A DNA stretch of 64,000 bases from Roseibaca calidilacus (GTDB lineage Bacteria > Pseudomonadota > Alphaproteobacteria > Rhodobacterales > Rhodobacteraceae). The DNA is taken from contig NZ_FBYC01000002.1 in the NCBI RefSeq assembly GCF_001517585.1, positions 33,918 to 97,917 on the forward strand, read 5' to 3'. The position numbers and the translations under genes are program-made. The notes under the pieces were generated by a model. That model saw only the letters and a program-made list of their open reading frames with translations. It was not told the DNA's origin and made no database searches. Position 1 is the stretch's first letter, and each line of letters starts with the position of its first letter. Of the stretch, positions 42,448 to 51,352 are shown one piece after another.

Positions 42448-43434
42448 TTACTCTTGGGGTGCGTCAGTTTCGGTCGTATCAGAAACTGGGCTACCAGAAA
42501 CTGCCAAAAACTGCGCCTCGACCTGATCGCCCCACCTCACCAGATACCAGTCCATCTCCTGCCGTCCTCCGGCGCGGAAACGGACGATCAGTGATCCGTC
42601 CTCCATCCGCTCGGTCTGCTGTTTGGGATGAAACAGATACCCCGCAGCTTCATCGGCAACGTCAGGCAGAAACCGCCAGACGACATCAAGCGGTTCCTCC
42701 CGCCATACACCAAAGCTCTCTGATAGCCATTCCTGCAGATCGAACCCTTTGGGGCGCTCATAGACCTCAGGTTCCAACGAAACCCGTTCAAACCCAGCCA
42801 GTGCAAACAGTCGAAGATCGTTCTGATATTCGCTCCAAGCCAAAAGGTATTGGCGCCCTTGACCAAATAACATGGCAATTGGGCCGAGTCGGGTATTACG
42901 TGAAAGCTTTGCCGAAGCACGGGCACGATGATCAGCAGAGATCATGACCCCTGCAAGGATTGCTTCGCGAATTGTAGATAAAGTCTCGGGCGAGATTTTT
43001 TCTCGAGGGCCGGGCCGGAAGGCAACGCCGTCAGCCAATAGTTGTGCTTCAAGGTCAGCAGCAATCGACCGGCGGCGATCCTCGCGGAACATTGCCTGCA
43101 CCTTTACCAAAAGGCGCTCCAATGTTTCCGCTGTTAGCTCATCGCCCTCGCGCCGCGCAATAGCGGCAGCGCGGTGGCCGGCGGTCAGTTCATCAAGCGT
43201 GGGTTCAGCCATGCGACCCAATGATCCCGGCGGGAAGCGCCAGTATTTTCGACCGCTTTCGCCGGAGATTTCCTCAATTTGAGGGTAGGCGTTGCGTACG
43301 GCATCACGCATGCGTTCTGCCGTGCGACGGGATACGCTGAATTCTCGCTCTATGTCAGAAAGCGAAATCCCCTCCGCTGACCCCTGCATTATCAGAGCGA
43401 GTCGTTGCAAATCTTCTTGGCGAGCGTAGCGCAT
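42448..43434 (-). CDS. WYL-domain transcriptional regulator
   Basis: A 328-residue YafY-type regulator. The N-terminal winged helix is LSDIEREFSVSRRTAERMRDAVRNAYP. The middle WYL domain includes MLFGQGRQYLLAWSEYQNDLRLFALAGFERV. A C-terminal extension has DEAAGYLFHPKQQTERM. WYL regulators control many defence islands (for example BREX and CRISPR loci), sensing nucleic acid or nucleotide ligands. GGAGGAG is before ATG 43434. It lies between the AAA+ gene and the phosphatase-glycohydrolase gene, so it probably regulates this island. Confidence 0.86.
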   Translation of the reverse strand: MRYARQEDLQRLALIMQGSAEGISLSDIEREFSVSRRTAERMRDAVRNAYPQIEEISGESGRKYWRFPPGSLGRMAEPTLDELTAGHRAAAIARREGDELTAETLERLLVKVQAMFREDRRRSIAADLEAQLLADGVAFRPGPREKISPETLSTIREAILAGVMISADHRARASAKLSRNTRLGPIAMLFGQGRQYLLAWSEYQNDLRLFALAGFERVSLEPEVYERPKGFDLQEWLSESFGVWREEPLDVVWRFLPDVADEAAGYLFHPKQQTERMEDGSLIVRFRAGGRQEMDWYLVRWGDQVEAQFLAVSGSPVSDTTETDAPQE

Positions 43435-43482
43435 GACTCCTCCTGGCAATACAGTACAATCATTCTGACGGCGCACTTTGCG

Positions 43483-45486
43483 TCAACGGCCAAAGCCAAT
43501 CGGTCGCGTTGTTCCTGTCTTTGCCTCATCTTCAAGGATCAGAGCGCGCAGAATTTCCTCTGGGTCCGAAACACCCAGTGCCTCCATTCTACGGGCAACG
43601 TTCGCGAAATCTCCCGAAGCAAGTCGATCAAGCGTAGACAATTCTTTCGGTGGTGAACATGAAAAATGCGCAGCCCAAGCCAGCGGAAGTTGATCGGCGG
43701 AGAGAAAATCGAAGCGGATGCGGAAGGTAAACCGGCGCTGTGTTGCAGGGTCGAGCTTTTCAACGAAGTTGGTAGTGCAGACGAAGGGCAACGGGTGGCT
43801 TTCCATCCAGGTCAGCATCTCATTGACCTGGCTCACCTCCCAGCTGCGTTCCGCGCCACGACGGTCAGCTAGCAAGCTGTCCGCCTCGTCGAAGATGAGC
43901 ATGGCACCGTCGGCGCGTGCGTCAGAAAAGGCCCGCGCGATGTTCTGCTCGCTTTCGCCAACCCATTTCGACATGAGGTCCGAGGCGCGCTTTTCTATTA
44001 CCGGCATGCCGATGACCCGGGCCAGATGCCGTGCCCATGCGCTTTTGCCGGTCCCCGCCGGTCCTTCAAGACAGAAACTGACCCGGCGAGGTGCGCTCGG
44101 AGACGCCAGGCGCGCTTCGATCTTGGCCAGATTGGCGTCGGCGCGAGCCAGACCAGGTTGCCAAGGCACTTCTGAATAATGCCGCGGCGCGCTATCGGCT
44201 CCGCCCTTTGCCAGACGGGCGGCGGCATCAAGTACCTGCGAGACAACATCAGGCCCACCATCACAAAGCCTTGCCACCACCATCGCGTCCGAAACAAGCG
44301 CCGGGGCCTGATCATGACGTTCTGCCATATCCGGCAGGGCGGCGTCCGGTATCCCGACACCATGTCGCTCTTCGAGGCGTTGCCAGATACGCGCTCGCAC
44401 ACGACCCGATGGCGGGCGCATCATCACCGAGTAGCTGATCCGCCGAAGAAAGGCAGGGTCACAGGCGTGAACTGAATTCGTGGTCCAGATCACCGGGATC
44501 GGATTGGTTTCGAGAATTCGGTTGAAATGGACCTTCGACGGCATGTCATGGCTAAAGCGGAAGCTGTGCCCACCAATCAGGTCTTCCATCTCGTCGAACA
44601 GCAGCACGGTATCCGATCTTTGCCCCAGCATGCGAGATGCCATGGTGAGTTCGGCCAGGCGCTCCCGGCGCGACGGCTCGCCTCCGTCATCGTCCGTTTC
44701 TCCGACCGAGCGCAGTTCGGCTCCGACCTCACGCGCGAGCACCTTGGCGAACTCGGTCTTGCCTGTGCCAGGAGGGCCGTAGAGAAGAATGTGCACGCCT
44801 GGTTGGCGTTTGGCCATCGCGTTGGACAGCAGGTCACGCATCAGGTCCGCGTCCTGGCCTAGACCTTCGAAGTCTTGCCATTGAGCCTGCGGCGTAGCTG
44901 CACGCGGGAACATCAGGGCAATCAGGTCGGTAATGCAATCGACTTCGGCAAGTAGCGCTAGGGTCAGGCGATCGGACAGATCGAACGGCATCCGGCGATG
45001 ACGTCCGCCGCTGTTGCGCTGCACCAATCCCGAGTTTGTCAGTCGGCCGGATGCGCGCATGGCTGCGCGGATTTCAGGCTCGGGCGCAGCGCAGAACCAC
45101 GACAAAAGCAGTGGCACCGTGACCTCTCTGGTTTCCAGCGCGCCATCGACGACATGCTCGAACCCGTCGAACAACTTGTAGAACGCGACGAAGGTCAACA
45201 TGGATGTTTCGGCCGGGGATAGCCCGAAATGCTCGCCAAGGAGGGTTGAGTTGCGCTGAACGATCTCGCCCTCTCCGCCCCCGGCGGTCGGCACAAGGTC
45301 ATGCGCGAGGGTCCTGATCTTGTTCCACCATTGAGAGCTTGGTCGGGTACGAGGCCGTTCGGGACATTCGACTTCGGTCAGGTACTCCAGCCAGCCGGGC
45401 AGTTCCTTTGCTATACGGCTGGCTGGACCGAAACGGTTGGCCAATCGAGCGATCATTTCAAGTGCGAGATATTGTTCGTGCGTCAT
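43483..45486 (-). CDS. Tandem AAA+ ATPase
   Basis: A 667-residue protein with two AAA+ modules. The first has Walker A GPPGTGKT (237-244) and LLFDEMEDLIGG. The second has GPAGTGKS (475-482), LMSKWVGESEQNIARAF and LIFDEADSLLADR. The pattern suggests a Cdc48/Vps4-like remodelling ATPase. It is the first gene of the island and is followed 48 bp later by the WYL gene. Role inferred: protein remodelling or complex activation in the defence system. ATG 45486 follows GGAG. Confidence 0.85.
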   Translation of the reverse strand: MTHEQYLALEMIARLANRFGPASRIAKELPGWLEYLTEVECPERPRTRPSSQWWNKIRTLAHDLVPTAGGGEGEIVQRNSTLLGEHFGLSPAETSMLTFVAFYKLFDGFEHVVDGALETREVTVPLLLSWFCAAPEPEIRAAMRASGRLTNSGLVQRNSGGRHRRMPFDLSDRLTLALLAEVDCITDLIALMFPRAATPQAQWQDFEGLGQDADLMRDLLSNAMAKRQPGVHILLYGPPGTGKTEFAKVLAREVGAELRSVGETDDDGGEPSRRERLAELTMASRMLGQRSDTVLLFDEMEDLIGGHSFRFSHDMPSKVHFNRILETNPIPVIWTTNSVHACDPAFLRRISYSVMMRPPSGRVRARIWQRLEERHGVGIPDAALPDMAERHDQAPALVSDAMVVARLCDGGPDVVSQVLDAAARLAKGGADSAPRHYSEVPWQPGLARADANLAKIEARLASPSAPRRVSFCLEGPAGTGKSAWARHLARVIGMPVIEKRASDLMSKWVGESEQNIARAFSDARADGAMLIFDEADSLLADRRGAERSWEVSQVNEMLTWMESHPLPFVCTTNFVEKLDPATQRRFTFRIRFDFLSADQLPLAWAAHFSCSPPKELSTLDRLASGDFANVARRMEALGVSDPEEILRALILEDEAKTGTTRPIGFGR

Positions 45487-45841
45487 TGCTCAGCTCCGTC
45501 GTTTCGACAGAAGTGACATGGCAATACGTCAGATATGGACATACCCCGAGGAGAAGGTTCGTCGGGATGTTTTTTGCATGAGCGCCATGGTGAAAATGAC
45601 CACTTGTCTCTAGCCCGAAGGCCGAGTCCTTGGCCTGCGTTTGTCGCACGACCGTCCAGCGAAGCATCACAAAGATGGAAGTGCAGACGCTGATCCGCGA
45701 GGTGGCAATGCAGGGCCGTTGGCACTCTGTTCTGGCCAACAATGCTTGGTTGCAACGGTTGCCGATCTGCTCTGATTGACACTCTCGAATGCCTTGGCAG
45801 TTTTACCCCTTTTTGGCCATGCGTGTGCTAACCCTCCAACG
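45487..45841. other. Gene-free region upstream of the AAA+ ATPase
   Basis: 355 bp without a supported gene. It should carry the promoter of the island (minus strand) and the end of the winged-helix gene at 45842. No striking inverted repeat is seen. Two overlapping open frames here lack a start site and family support. Confidence 0.4.
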
Positions 45842-46684
45842 TCATCGCGAAATTTCTCCAGCTATCACGGCCCTCCCATGAACGGCGAGAGTCGCGGTGA
45901 ACCTTGGACAGCCGAACTGCCGGATGACATCGACGACCCGCGCGTCGTAGGCAGCCTGCCCGATGAGCCGACACAGGTCTGAAGCGTGAAACTGCCGGTT
46001 ACCGCTGGGTGCGGCCTTTATCTGAGCGTGCAACTCACGCTCCCGTGGATCCGCTGCCTGTCTTGGCGTGGGCGCTTCCGCCGGTCGGCTTACCGAACCA
46101 GGTGAGGTTCGCCATCGGCGCATGAACCCGAGCAGGTAGCCGGCAGGAACCCTGTCGTTCCCGCGCGCCCGGTTGAAGGCCAGGAAGCGGTCCCAGATCA
46201 CCTGCGTGTCGACGTTCCAGCAGGGCAGGGCCCTTTTCGCAGCTTTGATCAACTCCGCCCAACAAGTCTGGAAGACGTTGGACGCTTCAGAAATAGTGAT
46301 TTGTCCTAAAAAAATAGTTTTGTTATTTCTTTCTCTAGATAGTGATGTGTCGCCTGTGCCTGACGCAACATCCTGATCGCCGTCTTCAGTATCGAAGGCC
46401 GTGAAGCGAAACAGCCAGGGGGCGAATTTGCCGTTGGGCTTCTCGCGTATCAGCTCCAGCTCGGATGCCTCGAGTTCAGCCAGCAGCGCGGTCAGGTACT
46501 GGCGCGAGATGCCCATCTTGGACGCCAGGTCGGCGAGGGTGAAGGCGGCCGTCCCGCGCGGCAGCCCGTTGTAGCCCTCCTTCCACGCAATGGCGTCGAG
46601 GATGACGGTCGCCAGCTTGTGGGCGGAAACGGACAGCTCTGTCTGGGTGATCCGTCTCAGGATCAGGCCGGTCGTGGGTTCCAT
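45842..46684 (-). CDS. Winged-helix plasmid protein, unknown function
   Basis: A 280-residue protein. The N-terminal helix-turn-helix is AFTLADLASKMGISRQYLTALLAELEASELE (about 47-77). The rest is unassigned, with a WDRFLAFNRARGNDRVPAGYLLGFM segment. It resembles small replication or regulatory proteins of plasmids, but I cannot assign it. ATG 46684 has GGAG upstream; the longer frame is unsupported. It sits just upstream, on the same strand, of the AAA+ operon, so it could regulate it. Confidence 0.7.
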   Translation of the reverse strand: MEPTTGLILRRITQTELSVSAHKLATVILDAIAWKEGYNGLPRGTAAFTLADLASKMGISRQYLTALLAELEASELELIREKPNGKFAPWLFRFTAFDTEDGDQDVASGTGDTSLSRERNNKTIFLGQITISEASNVFQTCWAELIKAAKRALPCWNVDTQVIWDRFLAFNRARGNDRVPAGYLLGFMRRWRTSPGSVSRPAEAPTPRQAADPRERELHAQIKAAPSGNRQFHASDLCRLIGQAAYDARVVDVIRQFGCPRFTATLAVHGRAVIAGEISR

Positions 46685-46922
46685 GGTTGGTGTCTCCTGT
46701 GAGAGACGACCCCATGCCGAGAGCAAACAACATTCTTGCCGGCAAAACAACTTTGCTGGTTGCGGCGGTTCGGACAGTGCGCTAGAAGATCCTTGTTCAC
46801 GGGTTCTTCTAGCGCGGCGTCAGGCTTTTCGGTCTGGCGTCGTTTCCCTTTTTGGGTTCGGTGCACCGTCACAGGTGCAAGATGATTGGGTGCGGACCTG
46901 CCTCGGACAGGCCCGGGCAAGT

Positions 46923-47579
46923 TCAGTAGCGGACCTCTTCGAAACCGTAGTTCCCCTCATGATCCCGCCAGTCCACGAAGACCGAGCGGTAGCTGACCCA
47001 ATTACAGTGCCCGGTGTCGGGCAGCTGTGAGGCGGGCGGGACCTGTGCGACACTCGACCGTGTCCATCGATAGTCACCCTGCACACCGTAGGAACCGAGG
47101 CGCGTGGCGTCGTAACGGTTGCAATCGCCATCCCGGTTTTCGCGTTGGCTGAACTGGATGTGAAAGACGCGGATGCTGCGGGCGAAGTCAAAGGCATCGC
47201 CCGAAATGTCGATGTCGGCCTGCTCGTCTGACTGGGCTTGGACCAGGGGCAGCGGAGCTTGCGACACGCTGACCTGAGGCGCCTCCCGGAAGGCGATGTC
47301 GTAAAGCCGTTCCATCGGCGAGAGGGGAGCAGGGGCGGTGAACGACACCCCCATCGGGCAACGCCAGATCTGCAAGGGTGGCTCGATCGGCCAGGGTGTG
47401 ATCCTGCGGATGAAGACCGCACGCGCATGGGCACAGGGCGCCGATGCCGGCCAGCCGCCCGCGAGACAAAGCAAAATGGCACAGTCGACTTGGTAGGCTT
47501 GCGCCGGCTCGACCGAACCGACGAGGCTCGATACTGTGATGGCCGCAGCTGCTGCTGCGGTCCGGACCTTGTGATTCAT
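46923..47579 (-). CDS. Exported protein of unknown function
   Basis: A 218-residue protein with a clear signal peptide (MNHKVRTAAAAAAITVSSLVGSV...QAYQ, cleavage around AQA-Y). The mature part has several cysteines (DCAILLCLAGG, WRCPMG, DCNRYD, HCNWVSY), suggesting disulphides. I know it as a hypothetical protein next to T4SS genes on alphaproteobacterial plasmids, so it may be an envelope component of transfer. ATG 47579 follows GGAG nine bases upstream. Confidence 0.7.
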   Translation of the reverse strand: MNHKVRTAAAAAAITVSSLVGSVEPAQAYQVDCAILLCLAGGWPASAPCAHARAVFIRRITPWPIEPPLQIWRCPMGVSFTAPAPLSPMERLYDIAFREAPQVSVSQAPLPLVQAQSDEQADIDISGDAFDFARSIRVFHIQFSQRENRDGDCNRYDATRLGSYGVQGDYRWTRSSVAQVPPASQLPDTGHCNWVSYRSVFVDWRDHEGNYGFEEVRY

Positions 47580-47882
47580 GACGCCGACTCCAGCTATAAT
47601 GGTGCGGCGATACAAAACAACACTAACGATAGCAAGCAGATTTGATCGCTGAAAACAGCGTTCGCTTCGGCAGAGCGTCGAAGGCGAGCGGCAAGGGATG
47701 GAATGGCATTCACCATTCTTGGAAAACTGGCTCTGATGCCTCGCCAAAGCCTTCGATAGGCAGCCGCGCTCTTGGTTTGGGTCGTGGCGAGGTTCGCCGC
47801 CCTGAACCTCGGTCCCCTAGCCGTTTCACAGTGGCGCGCGAAAGCCGTTGAAGGCCTTGCGGAGACGTCTACTGTCGCCGCC

Positions 47883-48482
47883 ATGAAGAACCGGGATCAC
47901 ATGCGCGCCTTCTTGCGGCGCGCAGCGGCGCTTTTCGCCTTTATCGCCCTGCTCTGGGCGATCCAGGTCGTCAACTGGATCACCGGCTACGGGCTGAACC
48001 CGGCGTTCGGGCTGATCCCGCGGCACTTCGATGGGTTGGATGGTATCATCTTAATGCCCCTCCTGCATGGAAGCTTCGGGCACCTGATGGCCAATACGCC
48101 GCCGCTGCTGGTGATGGGTGGTCTTCTGGTGGCTACAACCACGCGGGCCTTGCTGCCGGTGAACGCTGTGGTGATCGGCCTCGGGGGAGGCCTCGTCTGG
48201 CTGTTCGGCAGCTCGGCCATCCATATCGGCGCGTCGGGACTGGTCTTCGGCTGGTTCGGTTTCCTCGTCGTGCGCGGCCTCGTGGATCGCTCGCTGATCA
48301 CGTTGGGCGCGGCACTACTGGTCGGTGTCCTCTATGGCTCCATTCTCTGGGGCGTTCTTCCGGGCCAACCCGGCGTCTCGTGGGAGGCGCACCTCTTCGG
48401 TGCCATTGCGGGTGCGGCCGCTGCCTTCCTGGTCCGAACGCATGTCCATGCGCCGCGCCTCGGCGGCGTCGATCTGGACTAA
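47883..48482 (+). CDS. Rhomboid family intramembrane serine protease
   Basis: A 199-residue membrane protein with about six hydrophobic segments. The rhomboid signatures are [11 protein letters not shown] (H62, H67, N71), catalytic Ser118 in GASG (116-119) and catalytic His170 in [10 protein letters not shown]. It would cleave membrane proteins within the bilayer. Its substrate is unknown. The ATG 47883 is chosen over the longer 47772 frame, which is not conserved. It stands alone before the IS91-type element. Confidence 0.9.
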   Translation: MKNRDHMRAFLRRAAALFAFIALLWAIQVVNWITGYGLNPAFGLIPRHFDGLDGIILMPLLHGSFGHLMANTPPLLVMGGLLVATTTRALLPVNAVVIGLGGGLVWLFGSSAIHIGASGLVFGWFGFLVVRGLVDRSLITLGAALLVGVLYGSILWGVLPGQPGVSWEAHLFGAIAGAAAAFLVRTHVHAPRLGGVDLD

Positions 48483-48747
48483 GCGCCACAACTGACGTGC
48501 CCGGCCCAGTCCGGGCCTTCGCCGGGCTTACCATGGCTGCGGCGCGGCTTTACCGAAGCGGCCTTTCGTGGCACCGTTCAGCGTCGTCGGGCAGGTCGAA
48601 GGCCGCAGTGTGGACATGGACGAAACCGCTCTCGCGGTAGGGGCGCTTGCGGCGAGTGTAGCGCGCTGATCGCGGTGGTTGGATTTGGTGGATGGGCGCG
48701 CCTGTCGGACGATTGGGACCTTCTCAATCGGATGACAGGAGGTTTTC

Positions 48748-49620
48748 ATGTCCGACCAGTATATTCCCGCCCTGCGCCGGCGGTTTCTCGAAGATATGCA
48801 GATCAAGGGGCTGCTGCCGAAGACGCAGACGATGTATCTGCGAGCGATGCGGGAGTTCACCCGGTTTCTGGGCCATTCGCCCGATACCGCGACCCCGGAG
48901 GAGCTGCGCGCGTTTCAGCTCGACATGAAGGAGCGCGGCATCGGCGCGCCGACCTTCAACAACCGGCTGACGGTTCTGAGCTTCTTCTTTGCAACGACGT
49001 GTCCGCGACCCGAGATGAAGCGGCATATGCGCTACCAGAGGGCGGCCAAGAAGATCCCCGTGGTGCTGAGCGCCGAGGAGGTTACGCGCATTCTTGAAGC
49101 CGCGCCGGGGCCCGGGCTCAGATACCGGGCGGCCTTCAGCGTGGCATATGGCGGCGGGCTGCGGGCGAGCGAGGTCACCCACCTGAAAGTCGGCGATATC
49201 GACAGCGACCGGATGCTGATCCGCATCGACCAGGGCAAGGGCCGCAAGGACCGCCATGTGATGCTGTCGCCGAGCCTGCTTGAACTTCTGCGCGAGTATT
49301 ACCGCGAAGCCCGGCCCGCGGGCTGGCTCTTTCCTGGGCGCAACAGGATCGATCCGATCTCGACGAGGCAGTTCAACCGGGCCTTCGGGGTGGCCTGTGA
49401 CTTTGCAGAGATCAGGAAGCAGGCGTCGCCCCACACTCTGCGACACAGCTTTGCCACCCATCTGCTGGAGGGCGGCACCGATATCCGGGTGATCCAGGTG
49501 CTGCTCGGGCACGCCAAACTGGAGACCACGACAATCTATACGAAGGTGGCGACCAAGACGATCCGGGACGTCACCAGCCCGCTTGATCTGCTGGTACGCA
49601 GAGAGGCCGGTCCAGGTTAA
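48748..49620 (+). CDS. Tyrosine integrase of the IS91-type element
   Basis: A 290-residue tyrosine recombinase: N-terminal SAM-like domain (PKTQTMYLRAMREFTRFLG), GGGLRASEVTHLKVGDID, HTLRHSFATHLLEGGTDIR, then LLGHAKLETTTIYTKVA with the catalytic Tyr. It accompanies the transposase and may support integration or resolution. ATG 48748 follows AGGAGG eight bases upstream. Confidence 0.9.
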   Translation: MSDQYIPALRRRFLEDMQIKGLLPKTQTMYLRAMREFTRFLGHSPDTATPEELRAFQLDMKERGIGAPTFNNRLTVLSFFFATTCPRPEMKRHMRYQRAAKKIPVVLSAEEVTRILEAAPGPGLRYRAAFSVAYGGGLRASEVTHLKVGDIDSDRMLIRIDQGKGRKDRHVMLSPSLLELLREYYREARPAGWLFPGRNRIDPISTRQFNRAFGVACDFAEIRKQASPHTLRHSFATHLLEGGTDIRVIQVLLGHAKLETTTIYTKVATKTIRDVTSPLDLLVRREAGPG

Positions 49621-49631
49621 GCGCGGGTTCC

Positions 49632-50834
49632 GTGTCGCGTCCCAGACTGGAGGTCGCGGATATTTTCCGCGCCCATGGGGCTGCCTATCGCAGCGAGCAC
49701 GCCGGACATCTGAACCTGCGGCAGCTCAAAGTGATGTCTGCGATCGAGAACTGCCGCACCGCCGCCCTCGGCGGGCATGTGTCGGCATGTACCAAGTGCG
49801 GTCACGAGCACGTCGCCTACAACTCGTGTCGCAATCGGCATTGCCCGAAGTGCCAGGGCGTGGCGTCACGGGACTGGATGCAGGCGCGCATCGAGGATCT
49901 GTTGCCGGTCGAGTATTTCCACGTGGTCTTCACGCTGCCGGCGCAGGTGGCCGATATCGCGCATCAAAACAAGGCGGCGGTCTATGGTTTGCTGTTCAAG
50001 GCGTCGGCCCAGACGCTTTTGACCATTGCCGCCGATCCGAAGCATCTCGGCGCCCGGATCGGCATGACCAGCGTGCTGCACACCTGGGGATCGGCGATGA
50101 CCCACCATCCCCATGTGCATGTCGTCGTCCCGGGCGGTGGCTTGTCGCCTGATGGCACGAGATGGATCGATTGCCGCCCGGGGTTCTTCCTGCCAGTGAA
50201 GGTTCTGTCGAGGTTGTTCCGGCGATTGTTCCTTGAGGGGCTTATCCGATTGCACCGGACCGGCAAGCTGCGCTTCTTTGGGAAACTGGCGGGGCTTGCC
50301 GACCCGGATGCCTTCGCTGCCCATCTCGCCCCGCTGCGGAAGCTTGACTGGGTCGTCTATGCTAAACCACCCTTCGGCGGACCCGAAGCCGTGCTGTCCT
50401 ACCTGAGCCGCTACACGCACCGCGTCGCGATCTCCAACCACCGCCTCGTCAGTGCCGATGCCGACACTGTGGCATTCCGCTGGAAAGACTACAGGATCAA
50501 GCGCGGCGACCGTATGAAGGTCATGCGCCTGCCCACGAGCGAGTTCATTCGCCGCTTCCTCAACCATGTCCTGCCATCAGGCTTCCACCGCATCCGCCAC
50601 GCGGGCTTCTTGGCGAACGGCATCCGACGCGACAGGATCGAGAAGATCAGGCGTTTGCTCGATGCGGAGCCAAAGCCGGACGAGGCAACAAGTGAAGCCG
50701 TAACTGACGATCCCGCCGATCCGAACACGCATCAGCCCTGCCCGAAATGCGGTGGCGGCATGATCGTCATTGAGACCTTCACCCGCGGCCAAACACCAAA
50801 ATCCCGCGCCCCGCCATGGAAGGATGCCGCATGA
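49632..50834 (+). CDS. IS91 family transposase (HUH nuclease)
   Basis: A 400-residue rolling-circle transposase. An N-terminal zinc finger (CTKCGHEHVAYNSC, RNRHCPKC) precedes the HUH motif HPHVHVVV (H161, H163) and the catalytic Tyr region YLSRYTHRVAISN. A second zinc ribbon CPKCGGGM is near the C-terminus. It acts by single-strand nicking and rolling-circle transfer. The full length suggests it is intact. Confidence 0.9.
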   Translation: MSRPRLEVADIFRAHGAAYRSEHAGHLNLRQLKVMSAIENCRTAALGGHVSACTKCGHEHVAYNSCRNRHCPKCQGVASRDWMQARIEDLLPVEYFHVVFTLPAQVADIAHQNKAAVYGLLFKASAQTLLTIAADPKHLGARIGMTSVLHTWGSAMTHHPHVHVVVPGGGLSPDGTRWIDCRPGFFLPVKVLSRLFRRLFLEGLIRLHRTGKLRFFGKLAGLADPDAFAAHLAPLRKLDWVVYAKPPFGGPEAVLSYLSRYTHRVAISNHRLVSADADTVAFRWKDYRIKRGDRMKVMRLPTSEFIRRFLNHVLPSGFHRIRHAGFLANGIRRDRIEKIRRLLDAEPKPDEATSEAVTDDPADPNTHQPCPKCGGGMIVIETFTRGQTPKSRAPPWKDAA

Positions 50835-51352
50835 TCCAACCGTCACACCTGGTTCCACCATCCATAGGCACCGGAGCAGTCGTTGCGGCCACTCCACCGA
50901 AACCCGAGTTGCAGCAAGCCCATGGCAACAGCAAAATGACGATCCGGCGGCATCGGTCCAGACAGATCACCTGGCCGACACGGATCGGCGTCGTCAGCTT
51001 CAAGCGTCATGGTATCGGCCAACCAAGCCTTGAGCCACTATCCCCATAGCACCGAAATCCGCCCGCGCTTTCCTCCTTGTCAGATTTGTCGCCGCTGCAG
51101 CTCGCGCTGACAGCAGCCACAAACCTTGGACAAAGCTGCCGTCGCCGCCAGTCGGTCAAGCGTCCGATTCAGAGGTCTTTCAGTCACGTGATCCAGCGTG
51201 TAGATCGCGCCAGTGCGGCGAATCTGCCCCATTGAGCGAGTGCGAGGCTTGTTCAATGGGGTAGGTTCATCATACGGGCAAGGATAAGGAATAAACAAAG
51301 GCTATTAGATGGCTTATGTGATTCACAGGGACATCTCGCTAATTGAGTGGCG
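50835..51352. other. Non-coding DNA after the IS91 transposase
   Basis: About 520 bp holding the 3' end of the element and the gap to gajB. I see CTTGTTC at about 51,250, of the kind IS91 elements insert next to, but no supported gene. Confidence 0.4.

Larger units (their letters stand above)
48748..50834 (+). mobile_element. IS91-family element with tyrosine integrase (coding part)
   Basis: A tyrosine integrase gene is followed, 11 bp later, by an IS91-family HUH transposase gene. Integrase-plus-transposase IS91 elements are common in Proteobacteria. The true ends, which have no inverted repeats in this family, lie outside the coding part and cannot be fixed here. The right end probably lies before about 51,250. 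Confidence 0.8.

Noticed and set aside
45483..45782. Two overlapping minus-strand frames before the AAA+ gene
   Set aside because: No start signals and no family similarity; treated as promoter region.
50770..51049. Plus-strand frames after the IS91 transposase
   Set aside because: They overlap the transposase end and look like the non-coding end of the element.
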